Shown here piece after piece: positions 26,821 through 35,497 of a stretch of 64,000 bases of DNA (its first letter is position 1; every line of letters starts with the position of its first letter). The notes beneath the pieces are model-generated. The model had not been told where the DNA came from. It worked only from the letters and a program-made list of their open reading frames with translations, and made no database searches. This DNA is from Aminobacter anthyllidis. GTDB taxonomy: Bacteria; Pseudomonadota; Alphaproteobacteria; Rhizobiales; Rhizobiaceae. The DNA is taken from the NCBI RefSeq assembly GCF_018555685.1, contig NZ_JAFLWW010000003.1, positions 682,001-746,000 of the forward strand, in the 5' to 3' direction. A program made the translations under genes and the position numbers.

Positions 26821-27732
26821 TCAGCGACCGCCTCTCCCCAGCGTCCGTTCGACCTCGGCCAGGATCCATTCGCGAAAAACCTTGATCTTGGGCACGTTGC
26901 GGCGCTCCTCGGGATAGACCAGCCAGAAGCCGGAGCCGTCGGAGCCGACATGCTCGAAGGGCTGGACCAGCGTGCCGTTGGCGAGCTCGTCGCGGTAGAA
27001 GACCGGCGTCAGCATCGCCACGCCATGGCCGGCGATGGCGGCGATCGCCTCATAGGCCTGCGAGCCCATCTTCGGCGCCGGGCGCTGCGGCAGCATGTCG
27101 GCGGGCAGGCCGGCACCCACGAACCAATCGCCCCACCACAGGTCGCCGGGGTCGATCTGCGGCAGCCTGAGCAGGTCGGCCGGCTCCTTGACCCCGCCGA
27201 TGGTCGCCGCGAGCTTCGGGCTCAGCATCGGTGCGAAGTCGGTCGGCACGATCAGGTGTCCGGCCAGCCCCGGCGGCAGGTTTCCGTCATCCCTGCGGAT
27301 GACGACATCGACCTGCTCGGTGCGGAAGTCGGTGTTTCGGGTCGTCGTCTCCAACCGCACCGCGAGATCGGGCTGTACCATCTGGAAGGCGCCGAGGTGG
27401 CGCGCCAGCCAGCTCGCGGCGAATGTCGGCAGCGTCGAGACGACCAGCACGCCGCGCGCCCCGCCGCGGGTTTCGCCCCAGGCTTCGCCCAGCATCTCGA
27501 AGGCGGCGCTGACCTTCGGCGCCAGCGCCCGGCCCGCCTCGGTCAGCTCGGTCTGCTTGGGCCGCCTCAGAAACAGCGGCGTACCGGCGCGCTCCTCCAG
27601 CAGCTTGATCTGGTAGCTCACCGCCGCTTGCGTCGTGCCGAGCTCGTCCGCTGCCCGGGTAAAATTGCCGAGCCGCGCCGCCGCCTCGAAGGCGCGGATC
27701 GCGGTCAGCGGCGGCAGCTGATTGATCGCCAT
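26821..27732 (-). CDS. LysR-family regulator (GcvA-like)
   Basis: A 303-residue LysR regulator. The winged helix-turn-helix lies at about 6-65 (LPPLTAIRAFEAAARLGNFTRAADELGTTQAAVSYQIKLLEERAGTPLFLRR). The substrate-binding domain has the GcvA-like pattern WLARHLGAFQMVQPDLAVRLETT and LLRLPQIDPGDLWWGDWF. It is divergent from a 59-residue small gene (27840), which such regulators often flank. Its ligand is unknown; the racemase downstream could be co-transcribed. Confidence 0.92.
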   Translation of the reverse strand: MAINQLPPLTAIRAFEAAARLGNFTRAADELGTTQAAVSYQIKLLEERAGTPLFLRRPKQTELTEAGRALAPKVSAAFEMLGEAWGETRGGARGVLVVSTLPTFAASWLARHLGAFQMVQPDLAVRLETTTRNTDFRTEQVDVVIRRDDGNLPPGLAGHLIVPTDFAPMLSPKLAATIGGVKEPADLLRLPQIDPGDLWWGDWFVGAGLPADMLPQRPAPKMGSQAYEAIAAIAGHGVAMLTPVFYRDELANGTLVQPFEHVGSDGSGFWLVYPEERRNVPKIKVFREWILAEVERTLGRGGR

Positions 27733-27839
27733 AAGTTTTCCTTATGCACACATTCCGACGTTCAGTTGGATTCATAGCAAAAACAGGCGGAATGTGGCGA
27801 TACCTCCTCAACAGAATTTGACCATCGAAAGCCACGCAC

Positions 27840-28019
27840 ATGACCCGCGTTACCCTGGCCGCCGCCCTCGGCCCGCTCCAGACATGGCTGACCCAGCTCG
27901 CAACGAGCACCCGCCATGGCACGCGCCGCGCCAGGTTCGATCCGCGCGAGCTGTCGCTCCACCTCAATCGCGACCTCGGTTTTCTCGACGGCCGCGACCC
28001 GGCCGGCACGATCAGATAG
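27840..28019 (+). CDS. 59-residue small protein divergent from a LysR gene
   Basis: A short frame (MTRVTLAAALGPLQTWLTQL...), easily missed. The helical N-terminus is followed by a basic stretch (TRHGTRRARFDPRELS) and the end LHLNRDLGFLDGRDPAGTIR. The D-L-G-F-L-D-G ending resembles DUF1127/YjiS-type mini-proteins, which share R-D-I/L-G. Such genes often sit opposite a LysR or MarR gene. There is only a weak AAAG upstream, so expression is not proven. Function is unknown; related small proteins have been linked to RNA turnover and stress or phosphate responses. Confidence 0.6.
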   Translation: MTRVTLAAALGPLQTWLTQLATSTRHGTRRARFDPRELSLHLNRDLGFLDGRDPAGTIR

Positions 28020-28095
28020 CCGCGTACCGCGCTTGGCTTCCTCAACGGCAGGCTGTAGCTTCCCATGCAGGCCACGCTGTAGAGGGAGCCGGCGC

Positions 28096-29655
28096 ATGCA
28101 GCTGTCCGCAAGGTCGTTCATCCGCCGCTGCCTGGCGTGGATCCTGCCCGCCATCGCGCTGGCACCGATGCCCTCATCCGCCCAGACCGCGACAGCCGAG
28201 CAGGTCACCGCCGCGCTGGCGAAACTCGAACAGCTGGCCGGAGCAGCCGTTGCCGACGGCAGCGTGCCGGCGCTCGCCATCGGCGTCGTGCACGACGACA
28301 AAATCGTCTTCCTCAAGGGTTTCGGCGTGCGCGAAGCCGGCAAACCGGAAAAGGTCGACGCCGACACGGTGTTCCAGATCGCATCGATGTCGAAGCCGAT
28401 TTCGGCGACTGTCGTGGCAGCACTGGTCAGCGACGGCATCGTATCGTGGGATTCGAAGATATCCGACCTCGACCCGGCCTTCCGGCTCGCTGATCCTTAT
28501 CCGACCGGCGAGCTCAACGTCCGCGACCTGTTTTCCCATCGCAGCGGGCTTCCCGGCACCGCCGGCGACGATCTTGAGGAGATCGGCTACGACCGCGCCG
28601 AAATCCTGCGCCGTCTCCGGTTCGTCTCGCCCTCATCGAGCTTCCGCGCCGGCTATTCCTACAGCAATTTCGGCCTGACCGAAGGCGCGACAGCCGCAGC
28701 CATACCGACGGGAAAGCCCTGGGAGGCGGTCGCCGAGGAAAAGCTCTATCGTCCGCTCGGCATGGCCTCGACAAGCTCCCGCCATGCCGATTTCGTCAGC
28801 CACGCCAACCGCGCAGCACTCCACATCAAGGCCGACGGCGCCTGGGCGGCCAGGGTCGAGCGCCAGCCGGACGCGCAGGCACCGGCCGGCGGCGTCAGTT
28901 CGACGGTGCGCGACCTCGCCCAGTGGCTTCGCCTCGAACTCGCCAACGGCAGCCATGACGGCAGGCAGCTCATCGCGGCCACAGCCCTCGACCAGACCCA
29001 TATCCCGCTGATGGCGCGCGGCAGCAACCCGGTCAGCGGCGGCCAGTCGTTCTACGGCCTCGGCTGGAACGTCGAGTTCGGCCGCCATGGCCTGAGCTGG
29101 GGCCACGCCGGCGCCTTCAGCGTCGGCGCCCGCAGCCTCGTCACCTTGTTCCCGAAACGGCAGCTCGGCATCGTCATCCTCGCCAACGCCTTCCCCACCG
29201 GCGTGCCCGAGGGCCTGTCGGACAGCTTCGCCGACCTCGTCTTCGACGGCAAGGTCGCAAAGGACTGGGTCAAGGACTGGAATTCGATCTATGCCGGCCT
29301 GTTTGGCCCGGCGGTCGCGGCAGCCAAGGCGACCTATGCCACGCCGCCCTCGCCGGCCACGCCAGCCCTTTCAGGCGAGGCCTATGCCGGCCGCTACGCC
29401 AACGACTTCGTCGGCGAAGCCACCGTCGCAGCCACCGGAGACGGCCTCGTTCTCAAGCTCGGCCCTGATGGCGCCAAGTCCTATCCGCTCAGACATTTCG
29501 ACCGCGACCTGTTCTTGAGCTTTTCCTCACCCGAACTGCCCGACATGCCCTCGGCCGTCAGCTTCGTGATCGGCCCCGCCGGCAAGGCAACGTCAGTGAC
29601 AATCGAGGCGCTCGACGGCAATGGGCTCGGCACGCTGCGGCGAATGGCCGACTGA
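28096..29655 (+). CDS. exported serine hydrolase (beta-lactamase family)
   Basis: A 519-residue protein with a signal peptide (cleavage after PSSAQT, about 30). The catalytic elements are S-M-S-K (about 99), Y-S-N (about 193) and H-A-G (about 337). The last 90 residues (SGEAYAGRYANDFVGEATVAAT...) form the lipocalin-like DUF3471 tail. AGAGGGAG at 28081-28088 supports the ATG at 28096; the frame is open upstream to 27916. It is a periplasmic relative of the cytoplasmic enzyme at 11829. The substrate could be a peptide or ester; beta-lactamase activity is not implied. Confidence 0.88.
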   Translation: MQLSARSFIRRCLAWILPAIALAPMPSSAQTATAEQVTAALAKLEQLAGAAVADGSVPALAIGVVHDDKIVFLKGFGVREAGKPEKVDADTVFQIASMSKPISATVVAALVSDGIVSWDSKISDLDPAFRLADPYPTGELNVRDLFSHRSGLPGTAGDDLEEIGYDRAEILRRLRFVSPSSSFRAGYSYSNFGLTEGATAAAIPTGKPWEAVAEEKLYRPLGMASTSSRHADFVSHANRAALHIKADGAWAARVERQPDAQAPAGGVSSTVRDLAQWLRLELANGSHDGRQLIAATALDQTHIPLMARGSNPVSGGQSFYGLGWNVEFGRHGLSWGHAGAFSVGARSLVTLFPKRQLGIVILANAFPTGVPEGLSDSFADLVFDGKVAKDWVKDWNSIYAGLFGPAVAAAKATYATPPSPATPALSGEAYAGRYANDFVGEATVAATGDGLVLKLGPDGAKSYPLRHFDRDLFLSFSSPELPDMPSAVSFVIGPAGKATSVTIEALDGNGLGTLRRMAD

Positions 29656-29666
29656 GCTTGCCGGCT

Positions 29667-30050
29667 TCACGCGCCCTTGACGTAGCCCTGGGCCTCGACG
29701 ATCCGCCCGCCGCGCACGCGCATCAGATTGACCCCGCGCACCGAGCTTGCGTGGTCGGCGCCCCACACCAGCCGCCACCTGATCTCGCCGCGGTCGCCGC
29801 GGGCGATGATGCTTTCCGGTTCGAAATGCGCTCCTTGCATCGTTGCGATCCCGCGCCACAGCGCGATGCAGGCAGCCTTGCCTTCATGGCGCGAGCCGTC
29901 GGGCGCCGGCTGGGTGTTTTCAATGACGCAATCGTCGGCAACGAGATCGTCCAGCGCGGCGGGATCGTGGGTCAGGAACACCTGGTTGAATCTCTCAAGG
30001 ATCGTTTCGGTCTGGACGCTCTCGGCGTCGGAAAAACTTCCGCTTGTCAT
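29667..30050 (-). CDS. SnoaL/NTF2-like fold protein
   Basis: A 127-residue protein of the NTF2-like cone fold: ETILERFNQVFLTHDPAALDDLVADDCVIENTQPAPDG, then GKAACIALWRGIA and GEIRWRLVWGADHASSVRGVNLMRVRGGRIVEAQGY. These proteins are small binding or isomerase-type modules with varied ligands. A GGAG six nt before the ATG at 30050 decides the start. It follows the GST gene in the same direction by 20 bp, so the two are probably one transcript controlled from the TetR sites at about 30.8 kb. Confidence 0.85.
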   Translation of the reverse strand: MTSGSFSDAESVQTETILERFNQVFLTHDPAALDDLVADDCVIENTQPAPDGSRHEGKAACIALWRGIATMQGAHFEPESIIARGDRGEIRWRLVWGADHASSVRGVNLMRVRGGRIVEAQGYVKGA

Positions 30051-30070
30051 GATGGGCTCCATTTGCCGGG

Positions 30071-30709
30071 TCATGCCGCAAGGCGCGGCGCAAAGAAGAT
30101 GCCGTTCGAACGCGGGTAGAGACCTTCCGCCTTGAGTGCCTCAAGCACGAGCGGCCGCGCGCCGATGCCTTTCATGAAGGCTTCAAGTTGCGGCCAGCGC
30201 GACAGGTCGATGCCGAGCCATTGCGACCAGTTGAGGCAGACGAACAGGTAGATGTCGGCCACGCTCAGCGTGCCGCCGGTGAGATGGCCGTCCTCAAGCC
30301 GCGATGCCGCCCAGTCGAGCCGCGCTGCGACATGCTTGTGCAGCACCTCCTTCACCGGCGCGTAGGCAGGCGCGAACATCTGCCCCATCGGCTTGTGGAG
30401 TTCAGTCGACACGAAATTGAGCAGCGACTGGATCTTCCGGCGCGCCTGCGCGGTCCGCGGCGCCAACCCGCCTTCCGGCTTGAGATCGGCGAGATACTGG
30501 ACGATCGCCGGGCCTTCGAAGACGATCTCGCCATCGTCGAGCACCAGCACGGGGACATAACCGTTCGGATTGATTGCAAGGAAATCCTGGCCGTCGCTGG
30601 TCCGGTGCGTGGCCCGCTCGACATGGATGATTTCGACGTCGAGCCCGAGTTCCCGGGCAACGATATGGGGCGACAGCGAACACGCCGCTTGGTGGATATA
30701 GAGCTTCAT
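30071..30709 (-). CDS. gstA: glutathione S-transferase (GstA/beta-class type)
   Basis: A 212-residue enzyme. The beta-class Cys is in MKLYIHQAACSLSPHIVARELG (Cys10). GYVPVLVLDDGEIVFEGPAIVQYLAD supplies the cis-Pro and the E-x glutathione contact. The helical domain contains GGTLSVADIYLFVCLNW. It uses glutathione to detoxify electrophiles in the cytoplasm. The start at 30709 has GAGGGACC upstream. It is divergent from a TetR gene across 110 bp that holds two copies of an operator-like palindrome. Confidence 0.93.
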   Translation of the reverse strand: MKLYIHQAACSLSPHIVARELGLDVEIIHVERATHRTSDGQDFLAINPNGYVPVLVLDDGEIVFEGPAIVQYLADLKPEGGLAPRTAQARRKIQSLLNFVSTELHKPMGQMFAPAYAPVKEVLHKHVAARLDWAASRLEDGHLTGGTLSVADIYLFVCLNWSQWLGIDLSRWPQLEAFMKGIGARPLVLEALKAEGLYPRSNGIFFAPRLAA

Positions 30710-30760
30710 TCTGGTCCCTCCTGCTGGTGTACGACGAGCCGCGATTGGCATCTCGACTTT

Positions 30761-30776
30761 TATGCGATGTCGCATA
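30761..30776. promoter_or_regulatory. operator-like palindrome 1 between gst and tetR
   Basis: TATGCGA and TCGCATA are perfect 7-bp arms with a 2-bp centre, and ATAAT follows. It is the first of two near-identical sites 41 bp apart, about four helical turns. Confidence 0.75.
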
Positions 30777-30801
30777 TAATAATCGGGACTGTCAATGTTT
30801 T

Positions 30802-30817
30802 TATGCGAGGCCGCATA
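30802..30817. promoter_or_regulatory. operator-like palindrome 2, just before the tetR start
   Basis: TATGCGAGGCCGCATA repeats the first site with one arm mismatch and the same ATAAT follow-on. It ends 2 bp before the tetR ATG at 30820, so binding there should block expression of the regulator itself. Confidence 0.75.
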
Positions 30818-30819
30818 TA

Positions 30820-31446
30820 ATGAACAATGCCAAACGTGGACGCCCGATCGAGTACGACCGTGACCTCACCTTGCAGCGGGCGGGCGACCTTTTCTGGTCG
30901 GGCGGTTTTGCAGCAAGTTCGCTCGATGCGTTGAGCGAGGTGACCGAGATGACGCGGCCGAGCCTGTCGGGCGCCTTCGGTGACAAGGAAGCGCTCTACA
31001 TCGCAACGCTCGAGCGCTACCGGGACACCAGCGTCGCTGCGATGACCACCATCTTGAGCGCGGCGCGGCCGCTGCGAACCGAGTTGGCCGAGGTCTACGC
31101 CAAATCGACGGATGCCTATCTGGCATCCGATGATGCTGCGCGTGGCTGCCTGCTGATTGGCACCGCCTCCGTCGAGGCCGTGCATCGCCCGGCGGTGCGC
31201 CAGGTCCTCCAGCAAAGCCTGGGTGCGTTCAATGCCATTCTGGAGCAGCGCCTGCGCAAGGCGATTGCCCAAGGCGAGCTTGGCGCTGGCGCGGATGCGG
31301 CAGGCCTTGCTTCCGTCGCCTCGGCCGTCATGCATTCCCTGGCCGTGCGCGCCCGCGCCGGCGAGCCGCGGGCAGCACTCGACCTGCTGAGCAAGGCGGC
31401 GATCGACCTGATCTGCGGCAAAGACCCCGCTGACACAATAAGCTAG
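30820..31446 (+). CDS. TetR-family regulator divergent from gst
   Basis: A 208-residue regulator. The DNA-binding part (GRPIEYDRDLTLQRAGDLFWSGGFAASSLDALSEVTEMTRPSLSGAFGDKEALYIATLERY, about 6-65) and the TetR_C-type ligand domain place it near AefR/ComR-like regulators. The ATG at 30820 lies directly after the second operator copy. It probably represses itself and the divergent gst-SnoaL pair. The inducer is unknown. Confidence 0.9.
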   Translation: MNNAKRGRPIEYDRDLTLQRAGDLFWSGGFAASSLDALSEVTEMTRPSLSGAFGDKEALYIATLERYRDTSVAAMTTILSAARPLRTELAEVYAKSTDAYLASDDAARGCLLIGTASVEAVHRPAVRQVLQQSLGAFNAILEQRLRKAIAQGELGAGADAAGLASVASAVMHSLAVRARAGEPRAALDLLSKAAIDLICGKDPADTIS

Positions 31447-31536
31447 GTTCGCGCAAGCCGGAGCACTTCGGCCGGTCTACCCAGCAACGACGGATCGGCG
31501 GAGGTCGCGCCTTCGGGCACAGCCTCCACACCTCTC

Positions 31537-32418
31537 TCAAGCCACGCCGGCTGGTTCAGCCGCTCCAACGATGCGCCTGATCGCAGCCTCAAGCGAAGTC
31601 GTGCCACTCCGCTGCTCGTTGCTGTGCTCGCGCACGAACAGGCCGTTGGCTATGCCGTCAAACATGCCGAGAAGCGCGCTAGCCACCTCGCCCGGAACCC
31701 CTTCGTCGGCAAGCAGTGCTGCGCGGCGCTCCGCCGGCACCAGCACCGGCGCCACCGGCCGGCCGAGAACATCCGCGAAGGCCGCCGCCACGTCGCCGGC
31801 GCTCCAGTCTCCCGGTCCGCTGAGCTCCACCACCCGCTTGCCGCTCCATTCCTCGCCAAGCAAGGTTGCCGCCGTCCGCCCGACATCGATCGTGCTCACC
31901 ATCGGGATTTTCTGAGCGGGGTCGAGAAAGCTCGGCAGCACGCTTTCCGACGTGACCGTTCCCGCCACCTCACCCCAGGTCTCCAGGAAATAGCCAGAGC
32001 GCAGGAAGGCGGTTGCCGGCGCCACCCCGTCAAGCAGTGCCTCGAAGCGGTTGAGGGTGGCGATGACGCCGGTGCCGGAGACATGCTGCGCCCCGATCGA
32101 CGACAGGACGACGGCCTTGGGCAGGCGTGCCCGCCGTGCCGCATCGGCCAGTGCCACGCCGAGTTCTTCCGTGCGCGCATAGGGATCGCCGCTCACCGGC
32201 GGCGGATTGAGCAGGAACGCCGCCTGCGCGCCTTTGAGCGCGTCGCCCATGCCGTCGGCATCCTCTATGCTCGCAACAGCCACCTCAGCGCCGAGCATCG
32301 CCCATTTTTCGCCCTGTTCCTTGCGGCGCACAACGACACGCACGGCCTCGCCGCGTTCGATGAGGGCGCGCGCTGCCTCGCCGCCGGCCCGTCCATTTGC
32401 TCCAAGCACGACATACAT
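31537..32418 (-). CDS. NmrA-like NAD(P)-binding protein
   Basis: A 293-residue atypical short-chain dehydrogenase fold protein. The dinucleotide motif is at the N-terminus (MYVVLGANGRAGGEAARALIERGEAVRVVVRR). AFLLNPPP, KAVVLSSIGAQHVSGTG and FLRSGYFLETWG follow in the NmrA order. Members act as redox sensors or as NAD(P)H:quinone-type reductases; which one applies here is not clear. A GGAG 8 nt before the ATG at 32418 fixes the start. It is divergent from a LysR gene with a small palindrome between them. Confidence 0.88.
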   Translation of the reverse strand: MYVVLGANGRAGGEAARALIERGEAVRVVVRRKEQGEKWAMLGAEVAVASIEDADGMGDALKGAQAAFLLNPPPVSGDPYARTEELGVALADAARRARLPKAVVLSSIGAQHVSGTGVIATLNRFEALLDGVAPATAFLRSGYFLETWGEVAGTVTSESVLPSFLDPAQKIPMVSTIDVGRTAATLLGEEWSGKRVVELSGPGDWSAGDVAAAFADVLGRPVAPVLVPAERRAALLADEGVPGEVASALLGMFDGIANGLFVREHSNEQRSGTTSLEAAIRRIVGAAEPAGVA

Positions 32419-32466
32419 GATTGCCACTCCGGTTTGCTCGATGGAGGAACGGTAAGCGCGGGATTT

Positions 32467-32485
32467 CCATGCGTCCAATGCATGG
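32467..32485. promoter_or_regulatory. inverted repeat between NmrA-like and LysR genes
   Basis: CCATGC and GCATGG are perfect 6-bp arms 7 bp apart, which fits a LysR-type dyad. It lies 15 bp before the LysR ATG at 32500 and about 50 bp before the divergent start. Confidence 0.5.
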
Positions 32486-32499
32486 TGTATATAGCCAGC

Positions 32500-33426
32500 A
32501 TGCGCGAAGTGGATTTACGCCGGCTCGACCTCAACCTGCTGGTAGCGCTAGAGGCGTTGCTCGACGAGAAGAACGTCACGCGGGCCGCACAGCGGCTCGG
32601 CATGAGCCAGCCGGCTGCAAGCCGCGCGCTAGGTCGATTGCGCGCGCTGTTTTCGGACGCGTTGTTGGTCGATGGGCCGGGCGGCTATGTCCTTAGCGCC
32701 CGTGCGGAAGAGCTGCGCCCCGCTCTTCGCCGAATCCTGGCGGGCGTAAGCGAAATGCTGGAAGGCAACGCATTCGATCCCGCGACGACTACAGGTCGAA
32801 TCCGGCTTCTGATGCAAGATCTTCAGGCCGCCGTACTCGCGCCGCATCTGCTCGCTCGCCTCGCCCGCGAGGCGCCGTCCCTCGACCTCGACATTGTCGC
32901 GCCCGGAACCAACGGCTTCGAAGCTTTGGAGCACGGCACCGCCGATGCAATGGTGGCGCTGATCGACGATGCGCCGGTCGGCATCCAGCGACGCCGCCTC
33001 TATGACGAGCAACTCGTCACGATCATGCGGGCGCACCACCCCGCGCTTGCCGGAAAACTCACGCTCGACCGCTTCCTGGCGCTTGAGCATATCGTGGTGA
33101 GCGTCACCGGCATCGGAGCGGCGCCTGTTGACGAGGTGCTTGCGCGGATGGGGCGGACGCGGCGGGTCAAGCTGCGCGTGCCGAACTTCTTCGCGGCAGT
33201 CGAGATCGCCGCTCGCTCCGATCTCGTCATGACCTTGCCCGCGAGCCTGGCGCGCGTGGCCGCCGACATGAGGCGATTCGTATCGCTGCCTCCGGCGCTC
33301 GATCTCGGGCGTTTCACGATGAGCCTTGCCTGGCACGCCCGCCAGCAAGACGCGCCCCGCCACATATGGCTGAGACGCATGATCGTCGCGGCAGCGGCGG
33401 ATATGTCAGAGGAAGCTGCAAGCTGA
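32500..33426 (+). CDS. LysR-family regulator (NodD-like branch)
   Basis: A 308-residue LysR protein. It has the NodD/LinR-type N-terminus (REVDLRRLDLNLLVALEALLDEKNVTRAAQRLGMSQPAASRALGRLRALFSDALLV) and a PBP2 domain with GFEALEHGTADAMVAL. The ATG at 32500 (or 32482) follows a dyad that probably binds it. The divergent NmrA-like reductase is the likely target, a common pairing for quinone or electrophile response. The inducer is unknown. Confidence 0.92.
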   Translation: MREVDLRRLDLNLLVALEALLDEKNVTRAAQRLGMSQPAASRALGRLRALFSDALLVDGPGGYVLSARAEELRPALRRILAGVSEMLEGNAFDPATTTGRIRLLMQDLQAAVLAPHLLARLAREAPSLDLDIVAPGTNGFEALEHGTADAMVALIDDAPVGIQRRRLYDEQLVTIMRAHHPALAGKLTLDRFLALEHIVVSVTGIGAAPVDEVLARMGRTRRVKLRVPNFFAAVEIAARSDLVMTLPASLARVAADMRRFVSLPPALDLGRFTMSLAWHARQQDAPRHIWLRRMIVAAAADMSEEAAS

Positions 33427-33544
33427 GGCCGCAAAATGGGGGACGACGGCCGGTATCGGCCCGGCCTCGAAGGCCAATCAAACGGCCGTGCAACTCAGGT
33501 AAGCGGACAAAAGCGGGTTTGGGCTTGCGGCCCTGGGCCTCCCG

Positions 33545-33943
33545 CTATGAGGTTGCCGGATGCCCCTTTGATTGCTTTGCATCGTCGCAGATTTCGTACC
33601 ACGACGGCTTTTCGTCAACGAATTCATGGAGGCTGTTCCTGACCTCCAGATCGCTGTCGAGCGCATTGGCCGCGATCGGAAAGCTGTCCATGTCGGACAG
33701 GATCTCGCCCAACGACGTGCCGCATATCTTGCAGAAGCATCGTTCATACTTGTAGGGCGCTTTCGGCTGGAACAGCTGGACATGTTCCTGGCCCTCGACC
33801 CACCTCAGGTCTTCTTTCCTGACAAATACGATGGTGCTCGCACCAACCTTGCGGCACCTTGAGCAATGACAGGTGCCCATCATCGACGGCTGGCGCAGCA
33901 GCTCGAATTTGACTGCTCCGCAGCAACAACTTCCATTGATCAT
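33545..33943 (-). CDS. GFA-family zinc protein
   Basis: A 132-residue GFA/DUF636 protein: MINGSCCCGAVKFELL and GTCHCSRCRKVGAST carry the C-x-C and C-x-C-x2-C ligands, and FCKICGTSLGE the last pair. It is shorter than true Gfa and probably binds glutathione or a similar thiol, but the reaction is unknown. An AGGGGA stretch supports the ATG at 33943. Confidence 0.88.
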   Translation of the reverse strand: MINGSCCCGAVKFELLRQPSMMGTCHCSRCRKVGASTIVFVRKEDLRWVEGQEHVQLFQPKAPYKYERCFCKICGTSLGEILSDMDSFPIAANALDSDLEVRNSLHEFVDEKPSWYEICDDAKQSKGHPATS

Positions 33944-34545
33944 CAGGCGGTTCCCCTGGCCAGGAATGCGAATCCAAAAAGAACAATACGTGAACAAGCA
34001 GGATTTCACAATGAGATCAACGGACCTGTCGAAGCGTGGATAAATCCAGACGCAAGATCTCCGCAAACATTTGATCTCACTCGCTTTTCAAAAATATTTG
34101 GCGCCGTTTTCTCCACGCCTGGCTGACCGCGCCTATACTTGCCCGCACTGCCCTCGAGGGAACCGGATGCGCACCGGGTGTTCGAAGGAGGGCGGCGGCG
34201 ACCTCCCGCCTCGGCTACGGTAGCCGAGGCTCCGAGGGCCCGACGACAGGTCGGCGTTTTCCGGTGCCGTGCTCCGCGAATGGAGCATGGCGCGGCAGGG
34301 GAATGCGGAGAAGCCGCGGCGATTGTCCATGGAATGTACATGGAGCGGCGCTGTGACCGGCCAACCTCGGGACAGATGCCGGACGTGCGGTCGGTGGGAC
34401 GCACAAATCTCACCTATGACGAGCGCACCACCGGCCGCCCGTCTTCCCCCATCATGATCCGGCCTTTGCAGGGCGCGGTGCCGCCAGCACGCGCCTGCAT
34501 GGCAATACACTCGGTCGACCGCCCTGCAACCCCAAGGAGCCGCTC
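33944..34545. other. 602-bp gap without a supported gene; contains a 21-bp palindrome
   Basis: No frame here looks like a protein. The left half is AT-richer than its surroundings. At 34209-34229, CCTCGGCTAC and GTAGCCGAGG form a perfect 10-bp-arm palindrome with one central base. Overlapping open frames run both ways but have shadow-like composition. Confidence 0.6.
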
Positions 34546-34980
34546 ATGCAATACAGCACCGAAGAGCAAATGCCGGATTATGTCCTGGCGGAGATCGAGG
34601 ATCTCCTTGCCGGCTTGCCTCAGCAACTCGCAGCCCTGTTCGCGCCAAAACCCTGGCCGCGTGCGGAGATGCTGGCGATGGCCCGCCTCATCGCCGCGGA
34701 AACAGGCGTCCCCGACCTGTGCGGCGACGTCTTTTGCCGCCGCAGCGGCCTGTGCCGGGCGGAGACGATCGGCGGCAACGGCCCGCCCTGTGCCGAATTC
34801 TGGTCCGACGAGGCGCTGACCCGGCTCGAAGGCGGCCTCGATGGGCTTGTGCTGGCATGGATGCTCGCCGAGCGCGCCGACAAGTCGGCCCGCGACCGTC
34901 TGGCCGCCCGATCCGGTGAGCCGGCACCGCAGGCTGCCAGACGAAAGGCCATGCCATCGCGACGCGCAAGGAAGCGGTAA
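34546..34980 (+). CDS. hypothetical protein with a four-Cys motif
   Basis: A 144-residue protein I do not recognise. AAGGAG at 34534-34539 sits 6 nt before the ATG at 34546. The first 50 residues are helical and acidic (YVLAEIEDLLAGLPQQLAALF). A Cys motif follows at about 59-83: C-G-D-V-F-C, then C-R-A, then a PPC. The C-terminus is Arg/Ala-rich and basic. There is no signal peptide. The four Cys could hold a metal or form a redox centre; this is inference. Confidence 0.7.
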   Translation: MQYSTEEQMPDYVLAEIEDLLAGLPQQLAALFAPKPWPRAEMLAMARLIAAETGVPDLCGDVFCRRSGLCRAETIGGNGPPCAEFWSDEALTRLEGGLDGLVLAWMLAERADKSARDRLAARSGEPAPQAARRKAMPSRRARKR

Positions 34981-35081
34981 CCCTGCTGTGGCGAAATGCC
35001 GGAATCGCAACGACAGGCCATTGAACTGGCTGGGGCACGGTGCATTTTGGCCGGCAGTTCGCCAGTCCGTGGAGATGATGC

Positions 35082-35435
35082 ATGAAAATGTTGGCCGTTT
35101 CGCTCGCAGCCGTCTTGGCAGCCTCGGTCCTGCCGGCGGGCGCTCGTCCGTTATCGGCGCACCGGCAGGCGTCCGAGGGCCTCGTCGTCAAGATCAATGG
35201 CTGCCATGGCGACGTCCGCGACGACTACATTCCCGAGATCGGTCGCCGCGCGCCGCATTACCATCTGCGCGGCAGCTGCAGGCCGGTGCTGGTCGAGGGC
35301 GAGCGCGAGATACGGCGGCGCCCATCGGCGGATTGCCACCGCGACGTACGCACCCACCGCGTCAACGGTGTCATGCTCAGGCATCGCCATGTCGGCGACG
35401 ACTGCAGCATTCGCGAGGTGAGAAGCTCGTCCTGA
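35082..35435 (+). CDS. secreted protein with two Cys/His repeats (paralogue of the gene at 36831)
   Basis: A 117-residue protein with a signal peptide (about 1-21, cleaved near GARP). The mature part has two copies of C-H-[GR]-D ... H-x-H-x4-C: C41-H42 ... H59/H61 ... C66, and C85-H86 ... H101/H103 ... C108. The same motif occurs twice in the protein at 36831. The regular Cys/His spacing suggests a small disulfide- or metal-stabilised periplasmic domain; no known family comes to mind. A GGAG lies upstream of the ATG. Confidence 0.8.
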   Translation: MKMLAVSLAAVLAASVLPAGARPLSAHRQASEGLVVKINGCHGDVRDDYIPEIGRRAPHYHLRGSCRPVLVEGEREIRRRPSADCHRDVRTHRVNGVMLRHRHVGDDCSIREVRSSS

Positions 35436-35497
35436 GGAACGCTGTCCCGGCAAAAACCTCCCGGCATTGGCTGCCGGGAGATGTCCGTTCGATGCGC

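Noticed and set aside
34139-34819. 226-codon frame across the gap before the four-Cys protein
   Set aside because: It overlaps a better supported gene in another frame and has low-complexity Arg/Ala/Ser content.
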